Source of the DNA: Archangium violaceum
GTDB lineage: Bacteria; Myxococcota; Myxococcia; Myxococcales; Myxococcaceae
Length of the DNA: 64,000 nucleotides
NCBI RefSeq assembly: GCF_016859125.1
Contig: NZ_CP069338.1
Span: forward strand, 6,511,501-6,575,500
Direction of reading: 5' to 3'
In this document: positions 43,446 through 51,576 of the stretch, one piece after another
Layout: every line of letters starts with the position of its first letter
How positions within the stretch are numbered: position 1 is the first letter of the stretch
The notes under the pieces: generated by a model
Database searches by the model: none
Told to the model about the DNA's origin: nothing
Seen by the model: only the letters and a program-made list of their open reading frames with translations
Position numbers and translations under genes: made by a program

Positions 43446-45278
43446 TCAGCGTCTCTGGTAGACGACCACCTGCGGCGTCTCGTCCAGGTACAGCCCCGTG
43501 ACCGGCGTCCTCGTTCCGTAGGACTGCCAGAGCTCGAATTCGAACTCACGGAACTCCTGGTGGTACTGGTACGCCGCCACGTCCGAGTCGAACGGCCCGC
43601 CCGGCCGGAGATCGCTCCGCAGCATCCCGTTGCGCTGGTAGTCCCGGAACGAGTAGCCGTTCACCTCGTGCAGGAAGACGCGCCCGTTGCGCGGCGCGTG
43701 CTCGTTGATCCACGGCAGCACCGCCGTCACGTTGCTCGACCAGAACTGGCGCTGCATCCCCAGCGACGCCGCGCCCGGCACGCCTCCCGCCAGCTCCGAG
43801 TAGAAGCTCGTCCCGTACGGGAACACGCGCACCAGTCCGATGAGCGCCGGCAGCATCAGCAGCGCGAAGACGGGCGCCGCCACCGCCGCCAGGGACAGCC
43901 CGGGCCAGCGCGTGCGCAGCCGCTCCACGAGTGCCTCGCAGCCCCGCGTCACCGCCACTCCCGCGAGGATGCCCAGGAACGGCATCGAGGGCAGCCAGTG
44001 CTTCACCCCGCCGAAGTGCGGCACGTTGGGGTGGCTGATGATGAGGATGGAGGCCACCGCGTGCACGCCCACCAGCACCTCCGCCATCGAGGGCGCGCGC
44101 ACCAGCGAGCGCGTGCGCTCGAAGAGGCTCAGCACCGTACGCCCGGCGAGCACTCCCCAGCCCGTCACCATCGGAACGAAGAGGCTGGTGGGCACGGTGA
44201 GCGCCGTCTTCACCACCACGTACGCGAGAGGGAAGGGCGGCTCGCGCAGCACCTTGCCCAGGTAGAACCAGGCGTAGTGGTTGTGGGTGGCGTGGAAGTT
44301 CAGGTACCAGGCCGTCCGATCCACTGGCGCGTGCCAGAGGTAGGGCCAGTGCAGGTAGAAGATGATCGGCCCGCTCACCGCCATGGTCGCCATCGGCAAC
44401 AGGGCGAGCGCCGTGGGCGCGTGCTTCTGGTTGAGCACGTGCAGCATCCCCAGCGAGCCCACCGCCAGAATCACGAAGAGCAGCGTGTGGGGGCTGAGCA
44501 GGAAGAACTTCCGCTGGAAGCCCTCGGGCCCGAGGCTCACCACCAGCAGCGCGTACAGCACCGCCACGGCGGCGAAGAGCCCCAGCACGCGCCACAGGCC
44601 TGTCCGTGCCTCCGGCTGGCCCTCGCTGGAGACCCACGCGCGCCACAGCGAGAAGGGCGCGAGGAGGAAGGGGAGGAAGAGCGCGTTGTGCTTCGTGCAC
44701 AGCGCCAGGCCGAAGAAGACGCCGCACAGCACGCCCCAGTTCCTGTCCTCGAGCGCGCGCCAGAAGGCGTACACCACCAGCAGCCACATGGCCGCGATGG
44801 GCATGTCGAAGCAGGCCAGCTCCGCGTTGAAGTAGTGACGCGGCACCAGCAGGAAGGAGAGCGCGGCGAAGAGGCCCGGGGCACGGCCATACACCGCGCT
44901 GCCCAGCAGGAAGGTGAGGGCCGGCACCAGCGCCGCCATGGCGAAGGCCGGCAGCCGGAAGGCCGTCGCCGAGCGCATCCACCCCAGCGTGTCGTGGAAG
45001 AGCAGGTGCGACAGCCCGAAGAGCACCTTCATCAGCACCGGGTGCTCGTGGTTGAAGTCCCAGGCGCGGACGATGGCCGTGTCCGTCAGCGCGCGCGCCG
45101 GGTCGCGGAAGAGCTGCTGGAACCAGCGTGCGTAGCTCTCGCCCGCGTAGAAGTAGACGCTCTCGTCGCGCGTGAAGCCCACCGCGGCCTCGGTGGCCCA
45201 CAACACCCCGAAGGCCAGCACCCACAGCCCCAACGCCAGCCAACGCTCGTCGCGTGTCGCGGCCCGGCCCGCCGTCAT
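43446..45278 (-). CDS. GT39-family membrane glycosyltransferase (PMT/ArnT-like)
   Basis: This 610-residue protein has 11-12 membrane helices. The family GT39 start TRDESVYFYAGESYARWF has the conserved acidic pair expected for a polyprenyl-phosphate-sugar transferase. FNHEHPVLMKVLFGLSHLLF is the second signature, and a large soluble C-terminal loop carries ISHPNVPHFGGVKHWLPSMP. It probably moves a lipid-linked sugar onto lipid or protein at the outer face of the inner membrane. The acceptor is unknown. ATG 45278 overlaps the stop of the upstream gene (ATGA). Confidence 0.82.
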   Translation of the reverse strand: MTAGRAATRDERWLALGLWVLAFGVLWATEAAVGFTRDESVYFYAGESYARWFQQLFRDPARALTDTAIVRAWDFNHEHPVLMKVLFGLSHLLFHDTLGWMRSATAFRLPAFAMAALVPALTFLLGSAVYGRAPGLFAALSFLLVPRHYFNAELACFDMPIAAMWLLVVYAFWRALEDRNWGVLCGVFFGLALCTKHNALFLPFLLAPFSLWRAWVSSEGQPEARTGLWRVLGLFAAVAVLYALLVVSLGPEGFQRKFFLLSPHTLLFVILAVGSLGMLHVLNQKHAPTALALLPMATMAVSGPIIFYLHWPYLWHAPVDRTAWYLNFHATHNHYAWFYLGKVLREPPFPLAYVVVKTALTVPTSLFVPMVTGWGVLAGRTVLSLFERTRSLVRAPSMAEVLVGVHAVASILIISHPNVPHFGGVKHWLPSMPFLGILAGVAVTRGCEALVERLRTRWPGLSLAAVAAPVFALLMLPALIGLVRVFPYGTSFYSELAGGVPGAASLGMQRQFWSSNVTAVLPWINEHAPRNGRVFLHEVNGYSFRDYQRNGMLRSDLRPGGPFDSDVAAYQYHQEFREFEFELWQSYGTRTPVTGLYLDETPQVVVYQRR

Positions 45279-46237
45279 GTGCCCTCCCTGGAGACGACGG
45301 CCCCGTCCCCGAGCGCGAAGACGTCCAGGCACACCTGCCGCGTGTCCGCGTTGTCCGCCTGCACCCACACCTTCACCGTGCGCGCTTCACCCGGCGGCAG
45401 CACGCGCGAGTCCTTCAGCACGCCTTCCAGGCCCGGCGGCTGGGCGATCTCCAGCAGGGACTCGTGGCTGGCCGCGTCCTCCACGCCGAAGCGCGCGGTG
45501 GTCAGATGCGGCTCGTGACGCGAGGCGTGCTCGAAGATGATGCCGCCCTCGAGCCGCAGCTCCGTGCCCGCGGGCACTCCGTCGAACTCGGCCACCAGCC
45601 GCTGCTTGCCTCCGGGCGGGTGCATCCACAGGCAGTGGCGGGGCTGGAAGTGGATCTCCCGCCACTCGGGGGCCACGTACAGGTGCGGCGGCCCGGGGCA
45701 ACGGTGCACGCGCCCGTCGAAGGGGCAGTCGCTCCGGGTGCCATCCGGCGACTCCAGGTAGACGCGGGCCTTCGCGTACGCCTCCGAGGCCACGAAGCGC
45801 CGGGGCCGGTAACGGCCGTTCTCGTACAGCGTCAGCTCCAGGTTTCCCGCGCGGAGCGGGGCGCCCACGGTGGTGCGCCTGGGAAGGAAGGCGGCCCGGA
45901 AGCCCGATTCATCGGCGCGCGGCAGCTCCGGTTGGCCCAGCACCCATACCCGGGGATGCGCGCTCAGATCGTCCTGGTCCGAGCCCAGGTAGCCGTACAC
46001 CGGCAGCTCCGGCGGCATGTGGAGCCGGGCCTTCTCCGTCCACCAGGGGAAGAGGAGCACCGCGTCGCCAGGACGGGCCTCGGCGCGCAGCCGCTCCACC
46101 ACCGTGCGGTAGTCCGCGTCAGAGGGGAAGCGGCCGGGCAGTCGGAGCTGGAAGACGAGGCAGGCGAGCGCGACGAGCAGCAATCCCCCCAGCTCCACCA
46201 GGGGGAGGGCTCGCGGGAGCGTTCTAGGACTTCGCAA
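45275..46237 (-). CDS. Membrane-anchored periplasmic protein, partner of GT39 gene
   Basis: This 320-residue protein has an N-terminal helix (LLLVALACLVFQLRL) as a probable membrane anchor. A soluble domain with ARPGDAVLLFPWWTEKARL and HPRVWVLGQPELPRADESGF follows, and then a beta-rich C-terminus. The domain resembles the extracytoplasmic loops of GT39 enzymes, so it may be a split partner. The start is unclear: the longest frame would overlap carG by about 150 bp. TTG at 46237 overlaps by 14 bp, and GTG at 46198 lies just past the carG stop. Its end overlaps the GT39 start. Confidence 0.65.
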   Translation of the reverse strand: MRSPRTLPRALPLVELGGLLLVALACLVFQLRLPGRFPSDADYRTVVERLRAEARPGDAVLLFPWWTEKARLHMPPELPVYGYLGSDQDDLSAHPRVWVLGQPELPRADESGFRAAFLPRRTTVGAPLRAGNLELTLYENGRYRPRRFVASEAYAKARVYLESPDGTRSDCPFDGRVHRCPGPPHLYVAPEWREIHFQPRHCLWMHPPGGKQRLVAEFDGVPAGTELRLEGGIIFEHASRHEPHLTTARFGVEDAASHESLLEIAQPPGLEGVLKDSRVLPPGEARTVKVWVQADNADTRQVCLDVFALGDGAVVSREGT

Positions 46238-46736
46238 GGCGGAGCTTCTGCTCGCTCTTCTCGCGGCAGAAGGTGCAGAAGGTGGGCTCACCCTGGGCGA
46301 ACGACGGCGTCCAGGGGGGATACATGGAGCAGCGTGGATCCAGGCAGTGGTGCAGGCCCCACAGGTGGCCAATCTGCTGCAGCGCGTTGCGGGCCACGGG
46401 TTTGAAGGCGGCCTCGAGATCCTTGTACCCGTGGGTGCTGATGATGGCCCGGTCCTTGTTGTACAGGGCGTAACCGGTGGTGGGGACCTTGCCGCTCCCC
46501 AGCTCGCGCTCCTTCAGCTTGCGCGAGGTGACGAAGAGGACCTTGTCGTCCTCGTAGGCCCTCACGCCCTTGATCTCGGAGATCAGCTTCTCGGCGTCCA
46601 GTGGCTCGGACATGCCCTCGGGCACCTCCTTCTGGCCGGAGTGCTCGCTGCCCACGCCGAACGCCGTATAGAGGGTCTGGCAGAGCTTCGTGATCTGCTT
46701 TTCGTCGAAGGAGTCCAGCGTCACGACGCGAATCAC
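46224..46736 (-). CDS. carG: CarG, catalytically dead archaemetzincin-like regulator
   Basis: This 170-residue protein has the metzincin-like stretch QQIGHLWGLHHC at 120-131. In active archaemetzincins the motif is HExxHxxGxxH; here the first His and the catalytic Glu are both Gln (120 and 121), while His124, Gly127, His130 and the Cys residues 131, 136, 154 and 157 remain. This fits CarG of Myxococcus xanthus, which binds zinc, lacks protease activity and works with CarD in light-induced carotenogenesis and fruiting-body development. It lies 25 bp downstream of carD, as in M. xanthus, so the pair is co-expressed. It is cytoplasmic. Confidence 0.9.
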   Translation of the reverse strand: MIRVVTLDSFDEKQITKLCQTLYTAFGVGSEHSGQKEVPEGMSEPLDAEKLISEIKGVRAYEDDKVLFVTSRKLKERELGSGKVPTTGYALYNKDRAIISTHGYKDLEAAFKPVARNALQQIGHLWGLHHCLDPRCSMYPPWTPSFAQGEPTFCTFCREKSEQKLRLAKS

Positions 46737-46761
46737 GGTGCGTCACCTCGGAAGACGGGTG

Positions 46762-47799
46762 TCACTCATCGGCCCCGATGTCCTCATCGAGGTCGGCATC
46801 ATTCATATCGGCCTCCTCGGTCTCGGGAGGCTTCGCCTTGGGCGGGCGGCCGCGCTTCTTGGGTGCGGCGGCCTCGGCGCCCTCGGGCTTGGGCTTGGGT
46901 GGACGGCCGCGCTTCTTGGGCGCGGCGGGAGCGGCCTCGGCGCCCTCGGGCTTGGGCTTGGGCGGACGGCCCCGCTTCTTGGGCGCGGCGGGAGCGGCCT
47001 CGGCACCCTCGGGCTTGGGCTTGGGCGGACGGCCCCGCTTCTTGGGCGCGGCGTCGGCGCCACCCTCGGCGGGCATGGCCGCGGCCTTCTTGCGGGCCCT
47101 GGGCTCGCCCTCCTCACCCTCCTCGTCACCGGCCTCCTCGGAGGTCTCCTCCTCCTCCGGGGGCGCCTCCTCCTCGTCCGGAGGCAGGTCCAGCTCGGAG
47201 TCGAGCCCGATGAGGTCGGCGTCCAGCCCGAGATCCTCGTCGCCCTCGTCGCGGGCCTTGAACTCGGCGGCGGTTCGCTTGGGGCGCTCGCGGCCGGGCG
47301 GGAAGAGGACCAGGTCGATGCTGTCCTCGGCGTTGCACTCGGAGATGCCGAGTGCGGCGGCCATCTCGGACACCAGCAGGTGGCGCGCGTTGTCGTACAA
47401 CTCGCGCTCCTTGGTGGGCAGCGGGCGCAGCTCGCTGAGCACCTGGAGTCCCTTGACGACCTCGGCCAGACCCAACAGTCCGCCTTGCGCCATGCGGTCC
47501 TGGTTGGTCCGGGCGCGCAGCTTCCAGTCCAGGTCCGCCTTGTCGCTGTCGGAGCGCAGGAAGTCGAAGACCTGGGTGACGTCCTCGGGGCCCGCGACCT
47601 TGCGGACGCCGATGGATATCACCTTGGCCTGGGGCACCATCACCACCGCCCCATCCTCTTCCCGGCGCATGGTGACGAAGGTGAGCTTCTGTCCAGCCAC
47701 CTCCTTCACATCGATGGCCGAGACGCGACAGACGCCCTGGTTGGGGTAGACCACCCGGTCGCCAACCGCGAGCTGGAGTGACGCGGAGCCTTCTGGCAT
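46762..47799 (-). CDS. carD: CarD, CdnL-type RNA polymerase-binding domain with HMGA-like AT-hooks
   Basis: This is a 345-residue protein. Residues about 10-160 are the CarD/CdnL/TRCF domain (VGDRVVYPNQGVCRVSAIDV, helical RTNQDRMAQGGLLGLAEVVK), which binds the RNA polymerase beta subunit. Residues 170-240 are very acidic. Residues 252-321 hold four KRGRPPK AT-hooks that bind AT-rich minor grooves. This two-part layout is that of M. xanthus CarD. With CarG it supports ECF sigma-driven genes for light response and development. GAGGGGGA lies just before the ATG. Confidence 0.95.
   Translation of the reverse strand: MPEGSASLQLAVGDRVVYPNQGVCRVSAIDVKEVAGQKLTFVTMRREEDGAVVMVPQAKVISIGVRKVAGPEDVTQVFDFLRSDSDKADLDWKLRARTNQDRMAQGGLLGLAEVVKGLQVLSELRPLPTKERELYDNARHLLVSEMAAALGISECNAEDSIDLVLFPPGRERPKRTAAEFKARDEGDEDLGLDADLIGLDSELDLPPDEEEAPPEEEETSEEAGDEEGEEGEPRARKKAAAMPAEGGADAAPKKRGRPPKPKPEGAEAAPAAPKKRGRPPKPKPEGAEAAPAAPKKRGRPPKPKPEGAEAAAPKKRGRPPKAKPPETEEADMNDADLDEDIGADE
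46837..47046 (-). repeat. 63-bp tandem repeat encoding AT-hooks in carD
   Basis: The hooks start at residues 252, 273, 294 and 313. The first units are 21 residues (63 bp) long and nearly identical in DNA; the last spacing is shortened to 19 residues. Such repeats change copy number easily by slippage. Confidence 0.8.
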
Positions 47800-48025
47800 G
47801 TCCCCCTCAGTGAACGTGAGAGCAGAGAGGGTCGTAGCATCAACCCTCTTCGGATGCCACGACTTACCAGCGAAGCATGTCCGGTCTCCAGGGATTCGAG
47901 CATCCGACCAGGCGGGTTCTCGGGGGCTGGAGGGAAAGAGGGGGCGTGTTTCCGCTACAGGACGTAACAGGTCCGTGCCGCCAGAAGTCCCGGGTGCCCT
48001 CTCGTGCGGGTATCATCCGGCCGCG

Positions 48026-48856
48026 ATGCGCATGAGAACGAAACGGCTTCTGCTGACGGCCGTGGTGCTGGTCGTGGGTTGTAAGAAGGAGGACAGACCG
48101 GTCGAGCCGCTCTCGTCGCTCACGCCTCCGCCGCTCCCGAGGGTCGTCGCGGAGACGGGCGGTGGTGGCGCGGGGGAGGACGCGCGCTTCCAGGTGGCTC
48201 CGGCCGAGGTGTACGGCGAGCCCGTGCCGGGCAAGGCGCTGCGGGTGGAGCTGGCGGGAGAGTCCGTGCGGCTCGGCGAGGAGCGGTTCGTGCCCTCGCG
48301 CTCCGAGGACCAGGTCCGGCTGCGCGAGCGCGTGAAGGGGCAGGGGGTGCTGCTCGTTCCCGACGCGGACACGTTCCTCGCGCAGACGTCCGAGTTGCTC
48401 GCCGTCCTGCGAGAGTCCGCGAGCGAGGTGTGGCTGCGGCACCCGGATGCGCCGGTCGCCTATCCGTTGGTGCTGCGCGACGAACAGGGCTTCCAGGCCT
48501 GGCTCGCCGAGGTGGCCCCCGGCAAGCTGCGCATCATCCAGCGCCAGGATGGCTTCGAGCTCACCACCAGCGTGGGGAAGCTGCCGGGGCCCGATGCCAA
48601 TGGGCCCTCCGTTCCCGTGCGAGGTGGAAGACAGGACATCGCCACGCTGCGCACGGGGCTCGGGAAGCTGAAGGGCCGCTTCACCACGTCCGAGGACATC
48701 TGCCTCGTGCCGTCCTTCGGCATGGAGCTGGCCCAGGCCGCGCGGGCGCTCAGCGGGGTGTACGTGGCGCCCGGCGAGCCGCTCTTCGAGACACTCTGCT
48801 TCGTCTATCCGACGCCCCGCGCTCCCTCCGTGGCCGGAGCTCCGGCGGGACGGTAA
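48026..48856 (+). CDS. Hypothetical lipoprotein
   Basis: This 276-residue protein has a lipoprotein signal (lipobox LVVGC, near residue 19). A Pro-rich linker follows, and then an alpha/beta region with GVLLVPDADTFLAQTSELLA and AYPLVLRDEQGFQAWLAEVA. The repeated sheet-helix pattern is loosely like periplasmic ExbD/TolR folds, but I cannot make a firm match. It starts at ATG 48026; a second ATG two codons on is possible. Divergent from carD. Its stop lies 4 bp from the stop of the next, convergent lipoprotein gene. Confidence 0.72.
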   Translation: MRMRTKRLLLTAVVLVVGCKKEDRPVEPLSSLTPPPLPRVVAETGGGGAGEDARFQVAPAEVYGEPVPGKALRVELAGESVRLGEERFVPSRSEDQVRLRERVKGQGVLLVPDADTFLAQTSELLAVLRESASEVWLRHPDAPVAYPLVLRDEQGFQAWLAEVAPGKLRIIQRQDGFELTTSVGKLPGPDANGPSVPVRGGRQDIATLRTGLGKLKGRFTTSEDICLVPSFGMELAQAARALSGVYVAPGEPLFETLCFVYPTPRAPSVAGAPAGR

Positions 48857-48860
48857 GGGC

Positions 48861-49205
48861 TCAGCCCTCGGCGACGCAGACGGAGTTGGGGTTGCCCTTG
48901 AAGCCGCCCACGCAGCGGTAGCCGGTCCGGCAATCGTCCGGCGACGAACACTTGCGGAAGCAGGCCGACACGTCGTTGGAGGCTCCCTCGCTCACGCAGG
49001 TGCTGCCCGAGGGACAGGTATCATCCTTGCCGGGCACGCAGGACTGCGAGCAGTAGCCGCCCGGGGTGTAGTCGCGGTTGTTGATGCAGAAGCCCTTGTC
49101 TCCGCAGTCCTCGTCCGTGGTGCAGGCATCGCCCACCGTCGCGCCACAGCCCACGAGCCCCAGTCCCAGTACCATCACTCCCAGCACGTTCCAGCTCAGC
49201 TTCAT
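48861..49205 (-). CDS. Cys-rich lipoprotein
   Basis: This 114-residue protein has a lipoprotein signal with lipobox GLVGC near residue 22. Twelve cysteines follow in about 85 residues, spaced as CTTDEDCGDKGFC, YCSQSC and CRTGYRC. This spacing recurs in many secreted myxobacterial proteins and suggests a small disulphide-knit domain, perhaps EGF-like. No function is known. Convergent with the previous gene. Confidence 0.75.
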   Translation of the reverse strand: MKLSWNVLGVMVLGLGLVGCGATVGDACTTDEDCGDKGFCINNRDYTPGGYCSQSCVPGKDDTCPSGSTCVSEGASNDVSACFRKCSSPDDCRTGYRCVGGFKGNPNSVCVAEG

Positions 49206-49333
49206 GTCGTCACGTCCTCCGCGAGTCCGACTCGGTTGAGATGGGGCGGGCCTGCCGCGACGGCCGCCCTGGTGCACCGCGCCATACCCTGCCCGGTGCG
49301 GTGGCACAACTGGAGGCTGTCGAAGGAGCGGGC

Positions 49334-50056
49334 TCAGGGCATCCGCATCACCGCATCCATGCCGAAGCAGATGCGGGCGCGCCAGGGTGGGGGAGGCATG
49401 GACTCCAGCGACAGCAGCTTCTCCAGCCGCTCCACCGTGTCCGGGCGCAGGGTGCCGAAGTTGACGCCGAAGGTGGGCAGCACCTCGGGCCCACCAGCGG
49501 ACGTCCACGCCACATCGCCGTGCAGCATGAGCGTGCCCAGCGTCAGCTCCATCTCCAGGAGGAAGGGCATGCCCACCTTCACCGAGGCCGGCAGCACGGG
49601 CGCCTCCACCTCGAGGCCCACGCCTCCGCGCGACAGGTCGCGCACGAAGAAGGGCGGCGCGAAGGGCGTGTCCTCCTCCATGGCCGGCAGGTGCAGCGGG
49701 ATGCGCGGGTAGCGGCGCAGCTTCTCGAACGCCTGCATGTCGAAGACACGCTGCAGCACCGCGTCGAGTCCGCCACGGTCCTGGCCCGGGTCGTACTTCA
49801 CGGTGATCATGTGGCGCCCGTCGGGCTGCGGCGTCACCCGCACCACCTCGCCCACCACCTCCACGGGCGTGGCCACCCCGGGGTTGTGCAGCTCGAAGAC
49901 GAAGCGCGTGCCCACCGGCAGGCTCTTGCGCGTCTGCAGCGTCACGCCTCCCCGGCCGATGCTGCGCGTGTACTCGCTCAGCAGCGCCTCTGGTTTCTTG
50001 TAGGCCACCTTGAGGCGGACCTCACCCTGGGCTCGGTTCGTCGCGGTCTGGCTCAT
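49334..50056 (-). CDS. Double PilZ-like protein (TIGR02266 plus PilZ)
   Basis: This is a 240-residue protein. Residues about 8-95 match the myxobacterial TIGR02266 domain, a PilZ relative (LLSEYTRSIGRGGVTLQTRK, then GEVVRVTPQPDGRHMITVKY). A second domain at about 120-225 has RRYPRIPLHLP and DLSRGGVGLEVE, so RxxxR and DxSxxG of a canonical PilZ are present. The first lacks a clear Arg motif and may be structural. A cyclic-di-GMP effector role is likely. ATG at 50056 is used. The hairpin at 50101-50139 separates it from the lipoprotein gene upstream. Confidence 0.85.
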   Translation of the reverse strand: MSQTATNRAQGEVRLKVAYKKPEALLSEYTRSIGRGGVTLQTRKSLPVGTRFVFELHNPGVATPVEVVGEVVRVTPQPDGRHMITVKYDPGQDRGGLDAVLQRVFDMQAFEKLRRYPRIPLHLPAMEEDTPFAPPFFVRDLSRGGVGLEVEAPVLPASVKVGMPFLLEMELTLGTLMLHGDVAWTSAGGPEVLPTFGVNFGTLRPDTVERLEKLLSLESMPPPPWRARICFGMDAVMRMP

Positions 50057-50100
50057 GGCTGTGGTGCTCCCCTGGATGGACTGGGCGGATGGATCATAAG

Positions 50101-50139
50101 CCAAAAGCAAGGCCGGGCCTCCAAACTGGAAGTCCGGCC
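50101..50139 (-). terminator. Rho-independent terminator of the lipoprotein gene
   Basis: On the minus strand GGCCGG-a-CTTCCA pairs with TGGAGG-c-CCGGCC around a GTT loop (50111-50139). This gives a 13-bp stem with one mismatch and one wobble pair. TTGCTTTTGG follows immediately, supplying a T-rich run. It lies 26 bp after the stop at 50165. Confidence 0.75.
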
Positions 50140-50164
50140 TCGGAAATACGGAGCGGGTGGGCGG

Positions 50165-50767
50165 CTAGGCCTTCGGCAGCTCGCCGGCGGTGATGGCCAC
50201 GGTCTCGTGGGAGTAGGTGAACTTGCCATCCGAGGTCTCGATGGTGCCGTCCACCACCAGCTTCACGCTGCCGGTGTGGAGCGAGGTCGCGGCGAAGTCC
50301 ATGTTCAGCTTCGCGTCGACGTCGATGAAGTCGGAGATCTCCCCGTCGATGGTCAGCTTGCCCTTCATCGAGATGGTGAACGCGCCGGCGGGGGACCGCG
50401 GGTCGAGGGTGAAGCCCAGCGCGGTCGCCATGGTGCCGTTGTACTCGTTCTGCCCGTCTTCGTTACAGGCGTCGTAGGTGATGCTGTAGCTCAACAGGCC
50501 GTCCAGCCGGTTGGCGCTCGCGTCCAGCTTCAGGCTCGCCGTGCCGCCCCGGGCGCAGTCGGCGGTGAGGGTGAGGCTGGTGGCGCCGCTGGCCAGGGCC
50601 TTCTCCACCAGGGACTGCCCGGTCTTGCTGCCACGCCCCGCGGGCTGCGAGGCCTGGAAGGCCGCCTGGGCCGCGCCCTCCTTGCCACCACCGAGCTTCG
50701 CGCCTCCACAGGCCGCCAGGCCCAGGGTCATCGCGGAGAGCATCGTCAGACGAGTGAAGCGGGTCAT
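50165..50767 (-). CDS. Conserved myxobacterial-type lipoprotein
   Basis: This 200-residue protein has a signal peptide with lipobox LGLAAC near residue 20, then a Gly/Ala-rich linker. A repeated beta-strand region follows (SLTLTADCARGGTASLKLDA, then AGAFTISMKGKLTIDGEISD and SLHTGSVKLVVDGTIETSDG), which looks like a beta-barrel or lipocalin-like fold. Two cysteines may form one disulphide. No family name is known to me. It starts at ATG 50767, with a long upstream region to mraZ in the other direction. Confidence 0.72.
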   Translation of the reverse strand: MTRFTRLTMLSAMTLGLAACGGAKLGGGKEGAAQAAFQASQPAGRGSKTGQSLVEKALASGATSLTLTADCARGGTASLKLDASANRLDGLLSYSITYDACNEDGQNEYNGTMATALGFTLDPRSPAGAFTISMKGKLTIDGEISDFIDVDAKLNMDFAATSLHTGSVKLVVDGTIETSDGKFTYSHETVAITAGELPKA

Positions 50768-50973
50768 GCGTACACCTCTGATTCCAGGGAGTGCCTCGCC
50801 CACCGGCCTTGACGCGAGGCGTGAGAGGCCCCGCTGGGGCGCTCGGCGGCGGAGTTATGCCGAGGCCCTTCTCCAGGGTCAATGCCGCGTCCGGCGTTCC
50901 ACTTCTTCCCACTTCCACCCCGGGCCCATGTTCCCGCTGAGAGACACGGGTCTGTACGCGCCTGTTGCATTTC

Positions 50974-51002
50974 TTGACCGGGTAGGGGGCCGCGCGTATT
51001 TT
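50974..51002 (+). promoter_or_regulatory. Strong vegetative promoter of the dcw cluster (PmraZ)
   Basis: TTGACC (50974-50979), a 17-bp spacer and TATTTT (50997-51002) form the best -35/-10 pair in the window. The predicted start of transcription is near 51010, just before the GTGG boxes and about 70 bp before mraZ. The 50768-51079 gap holds no other feature I can support. Confidence 0.75.
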
Positions 51003-51013
51003 CCGCCGCCCAA

Positions 51014-51048
51014 GTGGATCGGAGTGGGAAGGGGTGGCGTAATGTGGA
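51014..51048 (+). promoter_or_regulatory. MraZ operator: four GTGG boxes at 10-bp spacing
   Basis: GTGGA, GTGGG, GTGGC and GTGGA begin at 51014, 51024, 51034 and 51044, so each is exactly one helical turn from the next. MraZ is known to bind short direct repeats of this kind before its own gene. The position just after the predicted start of transcription suits repression. Confidence 0.85.
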
Positions 51049-51079
51049 TCGGCCGGGCTGACAGGGTGGACCTCTCCGC

Positions 51080-51529
51080 GTGTTCCGAGGCGTCTATGAG
51101 CACCAGATCGACGCGAAGGGGCGCACCAGCCTCCCGGCACGGCTGCGCGAGACGCTCGTGGGTTCGTATGACGAGCGGCTCATCATCACGACGGCGTTGG
51201 ATCCCTGTCTCCACGCCTATCCGGTGCGCGAGTGGGAGCAGCTCGAGGCGGCTCTCGCCAAACGCAACCCGATGGAGCCGGGGGTGAAGACGCTCATGCG
51301 GCTCTACGTGGCGAGCGCGCAGGAGTGTCCGCTGGACAAGCTGGGGCGCGTGCTGATTCCGCCGTCGCTGCGCGCCCACGCGGGGTTGGACAAGGACGTG
51401 GTGTGGGCGGGGATGGTGAAGGTGATCGAGCTGTGGAGCCGTGACGGGTGGGCGAAGGCCCAGGAGGAGGCCCGCAAGGAAGCCTCCAGCGCGGATGTCA
51501 TGCGCGTGCTCACCGAGTTGCGCCAGTAG
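51080..51529 (+). CDS. mraZ: Transcriptional regulator MraZ
   Basis: This 149-residue protein has two SpoVT/AbrB-like repeats: [20 protein letters not shown] at the start and [20 protein letters not shown] near residue 78. The DxKGR and DxxGR motifs that touch DNA are both present. MraZ represses the division and cell wall cluster by binding GTGG-type repeats in its own promoter. GTG start at 51080. It is the first gene after the promoter and operator described above. Length is normal. Confidence 0.95.
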   Translation: MFRGVYEHQIDAKGRTSLPARLRETLVGSYDERLIITTALDPCLHAYPVREWEQLEAALAKRNPMEPGVKTLMRLYVASAQECPLDKLGRVLIPPSLRAHAGLDKDVVWAGMVKVIELWSRDGWAKAQEEARKEASSADVMRVLTELRQ

Positions 51530-51576
51530 CAGTCCGAATTTTCGACGCGAAGCAGGAAAGCCGGGAAGGTGGCGAC

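Noticed and set aside
46224-46736. Active archaemetzincin protease
   Set aside because: The first His and the catalytic Glu of HExxH are both Gln, and the gene follows carD, so it is the non-proteolytic CarG.
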